From contig CM056994.1 of assembly GCA_029891345.1 (NCBI GenBank), forward strand, positions 222,900,491 through 222,964,490: DNA of 64,000 bases, in the 5' to 3' direction. Both the position numbers and the translations under genes were made by a program. The notes below the pieces were generated by a model, which made no database searches, was not told the origin of the DNA, and saw only the letters and a list, made by a program, of their open reading frames with translations. Of this stretch, positions 61,472 through 64,000 are shown piece by piece (positions within the stretch are counted from its first letter, which is position 1; each line of letters opens with the position of its first letter). Source of the DNA: Dryococelus australis (lineage: Eukaryota > Arthropoda > Insecta > Phasmatodea > Phasmatidae).

Positions 61472-61487
61472 AACTCAACATTGAAGC
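61472..61487 (+). repeat. 16-bp direct repeat left of the minisatellite
   Basis: AACTCAACATTGAAGC, identical to 61880-61895 on the other side of the array. Looks like a target-site duplication. Confidence 0.85.
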
Positions 61488-61879
61488 GACTGCGGTCCCA
61501 TTTAATATTTTTCTATCCACTTGGCCACTGCGGCCCCACTTGATATAGTTCTATCCACTAAGCCACTGCGGCCCCACTTGGAATCGCTCTTTCCACTGAG
61601 CCACTAAGGCCCCACTTGGAATTGCTCTATCCACTGAGCCACTAAGGCCCCACTTGATATAGTTCTATCCACTGAGCCACTGCGGCCCCACTTGGAATAT
61701 CTCTATCCACTAAGGTCCCACTTGGAATCGCTCTATCCAATGAGCTACTAAGGCCTCACTTGATATATAACTATCCACTTGGCCACTGCGGCCTCACTTG
61801 ATATAGTTCTATCCACTAAGCCACTGCGGCCCCACTTGGAATCGCTCTATCCACTGAGCCAGTGTGACCCCACTTTGAT
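61488..61879 (-). repeat. 38-bp minisatellite of tRNA A-box-like units
   Basis: About ten units of 38 bp built on GCCACTGCGGCCCCACTTG then a variable middle and CTATCCACTRA. On the minus strand each reads GTGGCTCAGTGGATAGAGC, a near-consensus Pol III A-box (TRGCNNAGTGG) as in tRNA D-arms. Two unit types alternate (GATATAGTT and GGAATCGCT), and the order A', A, B occurs at both ends, showing higher-order duplication. No B-box is present. Confidence 0.9.
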
Positions 61880-61895
61880 AACTCAACATTGAAGC
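61880..61895 (+). repeat. 16-bp direct repeat right of the minisatellite
   Basis: Exact copy of 61472-61487. Confidence 0.85.
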
Positions 61896-62019
61896 CAGAC
61901 ATTTAAAGTAAACAAGAATGATATTCTATTACTTTCGTATCTCTATGCATTAATACTAAACTTTTCATAGGGAAAAAGTAATTAAAAAATGAGTTTTTAG
62001 GGTAAAAGTTAATGATTGA

Positions 62020-62165
62020 GTAATCTGATCTTTCTGAAATTCGTACTTAAACTGCATTTTACCCTGAGGATTCGCTCTGCTAAATTTGAAGAACTTCTGT
62101 TGAGTTTCAAAGGACTGAGAGGTAGACGGACAGACAGAGATCGTCTATTTATTATATAGGATTCT
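62020..62165 (+). repeat. Retroposon tail
   Basis: AGACGGACAGACAGAGATCG then TTTATTATATAGGATTC is a common end of insect non-LTR tails. No coding part. Confidence 0.4.
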
Positions 62166-62369
62166 ATGTGGTTACGTGGTACGATATCGATGGTAAGTTA
62201 ATTAAAATACACTATATTTAAAAAATAATGCTTTTCTTGCTTTTTAGCGTGAATATAACAGTTTTAACTAAAATTTTGATTCCTACGAATTTCAACAAGT
62301 TTATCCTCAGAACCTTTGGTTTCAGCTAAGTATTTAGTGAAGTCACGGAAGTTATAGTCGCAATTTCTT

Positions 62370-62610
62370 ATAAGCTGTTCGCGGTAAAATGAACACTTTT
62401 GCGTCCCTAGTTACTTTTTTCTTTCAGGCATTTTTTTTTATCCTTTAAGGAACTTTTATAAATAAATATTGCCATGTAAGTAATAAGCACAGTGTGTATA
62501 TTCCACCGCACTTGGAAGTTAACGTCTAAGGCTACAATTAAATATATTTATTGACTATTATTCCAAATGAGAGGATTTTCAGAAGTGCTCATTTTATTGT
62601 GAATAGCCTT
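62370..62610. mobile_element. Short MITE with the same TIRs, different interior
   Basis: 241 bp, flanked by TA (62368-62369 and 62611-62612). Ends (TAAGCTGTTCGCGGTAAAAT and, minus strand, AAGGCTATTCACAATAAAAT) match the TA-MITE TIRs, but the roughly 170-bp middle shares nothing visible with the other copies. Confidence 0.75.
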
Positions 62611-62619
62611 TAGAAATCC

Positions 62620-64000
62620 TTCTCTTGATTCACCAGGGGTAATGGTTTAACTTTTGGAGTTTTTGACTTGTAAAATTATATCTCGAAAGTTGAAATTGTA
62701 ATACGGGCGAATATGGTAACGATTTCCAAAGAGATATTTTTCACGTATTTTAATAACATTTAATATAACTTTGAGCTGCATCTTAACATATTAATTTTGT
62801 TAAATCTTGATATTTTTACGTAAAGGTATTGTTGCGCACTCGCTGCTTCGCACCCTGCGCGAGCGAGTAGAAGTGGACTGAGCAGTTATATGAAGGCGGC
62901 AAGTAAATTGAATGTTTTGAATGACAGACGAGCGATAAACCCAGAACCGCGTATCTGTTTCAGAAAGCGAGCCGACACAATAATCCTTTTTGTGGCGCGC
63001 GCTGATGCCCTTGATTGTATTGAGTTTCTGCGTCTATCCGAGGAATTTTCTAGTTGGTTACTGCTCTAGATTCTGTCAGCATGACTCGGGGTGTGTCGAA
63101 CTTTCCAGGTCAAGTCCAGCAGAGAATAAATAGTACGACGGGCCTTCGGGCTGACAGAAGTTGTTGACGAGTGGCTGGAGTTTTGGCGGTGGATGACGGC
63201 CGAGTGAAACGAGAGGCGAGAGAAGTGACCAGCGGGAGGAAAATCTGCGACTGCGAACATCAGAGCGGTGAAGAGTACGACTGCAAAATGGACTATTGGA
63301 CTGGATGCGTGAGTGAAAGCCATTACAAATGATGGCAACATACAGACTGTACGTGTGTAAATTATGAATATGAGTTAATTGACTGTAGCCAAACAGAAAC
63401 TTTAAGAAGGATGTTGCTTGGAGTAAAAATAGACATTAAATATTTCGCTCATTCAGAAATAAAGAGTAATGGTAGTGATAGATAGAATAAATTAAAATCA
63501 AATTTAGTTCTTATACTTTTATTAAGACTTCCATCACTCACGAACCCGGATACTCCCTTCAGGTGTCTTGTAAATTCGTATAACCAGTTTAATTATATTT
63601 TGAATATTGATTGTACTCCATTGCCAGTATTTCTTGAATATATTATTTTATATCACGACAAAAAATATGGGTTTGCTGATATCGTAAAAAATAATTCTAG
63701 ACTCTCAGAAGCCCTTTAAGTATATGAATTTTGTAATCAACTAAGGGGTCTTGGATTTATCCATATTTTCCCCCGTAATTTCCATTAAAAAATGTTTAAG
63801 GAAATTTTTCGCACGATATAAATAATATTTTGTCAAGCTGTACCGAAATTTTTGAGCTGGACTGCCTTTATTAATGTGTGAATGGTGACCGCCTTCAAGA
63901 TAAAATTAACTTATTCTCGCAGGCGCGATGATACCAGTAACACAAATCAAGGAATATATTCAGTAAATGTGCAAAGCGATGCCCTGTGCATTGTCGGTGC
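62620..64000. other. Unassigned, possible 5' exon near 63.1-63.3 kb
   Basis: 62960-63320 is GC-richer. On the plus strand CAAAATGGACTATTGGAC at 63285 is a start codon in good context, followed within 20 bp by GCGTGAGT, which fits a splice donor. A 91-codon minus frame from 63341 has a hydrophobic stretch (IVHFAVVLFTALMFAVA). Neither is recognised. Confidence 0.2.

Noticed and set aside
63066-63341. Secreted-peptide precursor on the minus strand
   Set aside because: There is a hydrophobic stretch, but it is preceded by about 15 residues without a basic start, and no repeated or processed peptide is visible.
1-64000. Endogenous retrovirus or LTR retrotransposon
   Set aside because: No long terminal direct repeats, primer binding site, reverse transcriptase or gag-like motifs were found.
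1-64000. CRISPR array or bacterial operons
   Set aside because: Tandem repeats here lack regular unique spacers, and gene density, composition and transposon types are those of an animal genome.

Overview
The window reads as a gene-poor, repeat-dense stretch of a large animal genome, most likely an arthropod and probably an insect. It is AT-rich, shows no operon or bacterial gene organisation and has almost no long open frames. It holds decayed Tc1/mariner-type transposases of the kind common in insects, tRNA-headed SINEs, several families of short inverted-repeat transposons, foldback elements, microsatellites and homopolymer runs. No intact, recognisable host protein gene is visible. Species was not determined.

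Layout. 0.1-2.1 kb: a tRNA-like SINE head, an RTE-like retroposon tail and a nested pair of TA-target MITEs. 2.9-4.4 kb: two short inverted-repeat transposons. 5.4-16.5 kb: a roughly 630-bp sequence present at both ends in opposite orientation, enclosing two tail-to-tail loci (8.4-8.9 kb plus, 12.5-13.8 kb minus) that each begin with a pair of CCHC zinc fingers. 17.0-17.4 kb: an internally deleted Tc1-like transposase. 18.9-31 kb: MITEs, a 0.9-kb inverted-repeat element, a TTAA foldback element, a 463-bp near-perfect palindrome beside a (TA)n tract, and a second SINE type. 32.7-34.1 kb: a mariner-like transposase split by an insertion. 34.7 kb: a SINE. 37.6-38.4 kb: a third twin-finger locus. 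38.9-39.3 kb: a second, internally deleted mariner-like transposase. 43-48.7 kb: two parallel loci, each a tandem array of about 290-bp units followed by the same Pol III-like tail and then a MITE. 50.7-60.7 kb: SINEs, a 1.47-kb PIF/Harbinger-like element carrying a GC-rich block, a CACTG-ended family, and a SINE broken by the foldback element. 61.5-61.9 kb: a 38-bp minisatellite whose units resemble a tRNA A-box.

The most unusual items are the dispersed twin-CCHC-finger family inside an 11-kb inverted-repeat frame, the A-box minisatellite bounded by a 16-bp direct repeat, and the nested insertions that fix target sites (TA, TTAA, TAA, TTA, 14-bp SINE duplication) from the window alone. All transposases seen are broken, so movement of the short elements would need enzymes from elsewhere. 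Everything here comes from reading the sequence by eye; identities and boundaries are estimates.
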